Below the pieces are notes generated by a model that did not search any database, was not told where the DNA came from, and saw only the letters and a list, made by a program, of their open reading frames with translations. A stretch of DNA of 5,265 nt, from NCBI GenBank assembly GCA_021741945.1, contig JAIOWV010000091.1, forward strand, positions 1 through 5,265, in the 5' to 3' direction. Of the stretch, positions 4,754-5,265 are shown in pieces. Position 1 is the stretch's first letter, and each line of letters opens with the position of its first letter. Made by a program: the position numbers and the translations under genes. This DNA comes from Pontimonas sp. GTDB taxonomy: Bacteria; Actinomycetota; Actinomycetes; Actinomycetales; Microbacteriaceae.

Positions 4754-5265
4754 ATGGACTTAGATAACCAAGAACCAACCTCGAACGAGGCTGCAGCACC
4801 GCGCAAGCGTGGCTCGCGCCGCGTCGTATCGACCGATCTTCCAACGGACTCAGCTCCCGCGGCAGAGACCTCAGCAGACAGTGCCGGGGAAGCAGCTCCA
4901 GCGCGTCCGCGTCGTCGCCGGCCCCAAGCAGATGACGCTGCCCCCGCTCGCGACGAGAGCACCACTGATTCCTCTGATGAGGGTTCTGATAACGGAGACG
5001 AGAATGGCGATGACCAGGGTAACGGCTTTGGTCGCGGCCGTGGTCGTGGACGTGGGCGCGATCGCCGTCGCGGTCGTGGCTCATTCGGCGATGACGGGGA
5101 ACCTGAAATCTCCGACGACGATGTCTTGATTCCGATCGGCGGCATCTTGGATGTGTTGGACAATTACGCCTTTGTGCGCACCCAGGGATACCTTCCTGGC
5201 GCAACCGATGTTTATGTCTCACTCGGCCAGGTCAAGAAATACAACCTGCGCAAGGGTGACGCTGT
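4754..5265 (+). CDS. rho: Transcription termination factor Rho, N-terminal part (3'-truncated by window edge)
   Basis: Rho is the hexameric RNA-dependent ATPase/helicase that ends transcription of untranslated RNA. Only 170 complete codons are present. Residues about 1-120 are low-complexity: a basic patch (PRKRGSRR, 16-23), an Ala/Pro-rich stretch, RPRRRR (51-56), an acidic Asp/Glu/Asn/Gly block (about 67-90), then an Arg-Gly block (93-109). From residue 124 the sequence LIPIGGILDVLDNYAFVRT, followed by GYLPG, DVYVSLGQVKKY and LRKGDA, is the start of the cold-shock-like primary RNA-binding domain typical of Rho. The ATPase domain lies beyond the window. The start is set by AGGAG and by an in-frame TGA at 4718. 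The usual N-terminal helical Rho_N subdomain is not visible. Arg/Asp/Gly-rich N-terminal insertions are known in actinobacterial Rho (Micrococcus, Mycobacterium) and aid RNA binding. The gene is 183 bp from thrB with a structured leader, so it may have its own control. Confidence 0.95.
   Translation, partial: MDLDNQEPTSNEAAAPRKRGSRRVVSTDLPTDSAPAAETSADSAGEAAPARPRRRRPQADDAAPARDESTTDSSDEGSDNGDENGDDQGNGFGRGRGRGRGRDRRRGRGSFGDDGEPEISDDDVLIPIGGILDVLDNYAFVRTQGYLPGATDVYVSLGQVKKYNLRKGDA
5030..5080 (+). repeat. Arg-Gly (RG) low-complexity repeat within rho
   Basis: Codons for residues 93-109 read as near-continuous Gly-Arg dipeptides, interrupted by DRR, and built from repeats of GGTCGT/GGACGT-like hexamers. 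RG tracts bind RNA non-specifically. Such a repeat could vary in length by slippage between strains. Confidence 0.7.

Noticed and set aside
4720..4767. Short ORF from ATG 4720 downstream of AGGAG 4698-4702
   Set aside because: Spacing of 17 nt is too long, and it overlaps the rho start out of frame; 15 codons with no other support.
4809..5129. 106-codon plus-strand frame inside rho
   Set aside because: It is an out-of-frame reading of rho, whose own frame shows clear Rho homology from residue 124 onward.
4674..5222. Minus-strand frames (4674-5222 and 4708-5163) with Arg/His- or Pro/Arg/Ser-rich products
   Set aside because: They are reverse readings of the low-complexity rho N-terminus and leader; the PRPRPRP-type repeats mirror the Gly-Arg codons of Rho.

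Overview
The window is a chromosomal segment of an actinobacterium: a lysine/threonine biosynthesis operon followed by the start of the transcription terminator gene rho. The order lysA-hom-thrC-thrB-rho is the one known from Mycobacterium tuberculosis (lysA, thrA, thrC, thrB, rho) and other Actinobacteria. The protein sequences look actinobacterial, for example the short ThrC and a Rho with a long Arg/Asp/Gly-rich N-terminal tract. Base composition by eye is only moderately GC-rich (a sampled line is about 60%). With the compact spacing this would fit a streamlined aquatic Microbacteriaceae-like lineage, but that placement is inference.

Layout. Positions 1-1169: lysA, lacking its 5' end. Positions 1174-2481: hom, 4 bp after lysA. 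Positions 2487-3629: thrC, 5 bp after hom, or overlapping it by 1 nt if a GTG start is used. Positions 3626-4570: thrB, sharing ATGA with the thrC stop. Positions 4571-4753: a 183-bp thrB-rho spacer. Positions 4754-5265: rho, cut by the window end after 170 codons. All genes are on the + strand, and I see no convincing gene on the other strand.

How the genes work together. LysA makes L-lysine from meso-diaminopimelate. Hom, ThrB and ThrC convert aspartate semialdehyde through homoserine and O-phosphohomoserine to threonine. Both are ends of the aspartate family pathway. Tight spacing argues for one transcript with translational coupling. Aspartokinase and aspartate-semialdehyde dehydrogenase are not in the window. 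The C-terminal ACT domain of Hom suggests feedback control by an amino acid, probably threonine.

The part most worth a second look is the thrB-rho spacer. It holds a 33-codon leader ORF with a good Shine-Dalgarno sequence, and the ORF's TAG stop overlaps the rho Shine-Dalgarno. It also holds a UUCG-capped stem-loop, a cluster of TCACACA/TGTGTGA elements that can pair in two mutually exclusive ways, and a perfect 7-bp hairpin just before the rho ribosome binding site. A C-rich, G-poor stretch precedes these. Together they suggest a translated, structured leader that could control rho, but this rests only on reading one sequence. The Rho protein also appears to lack the usual N-terminal helical (Rho_N) subdomain. 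No defence system, mobile element, CRISPR array, tRNA or rRNA is visible.
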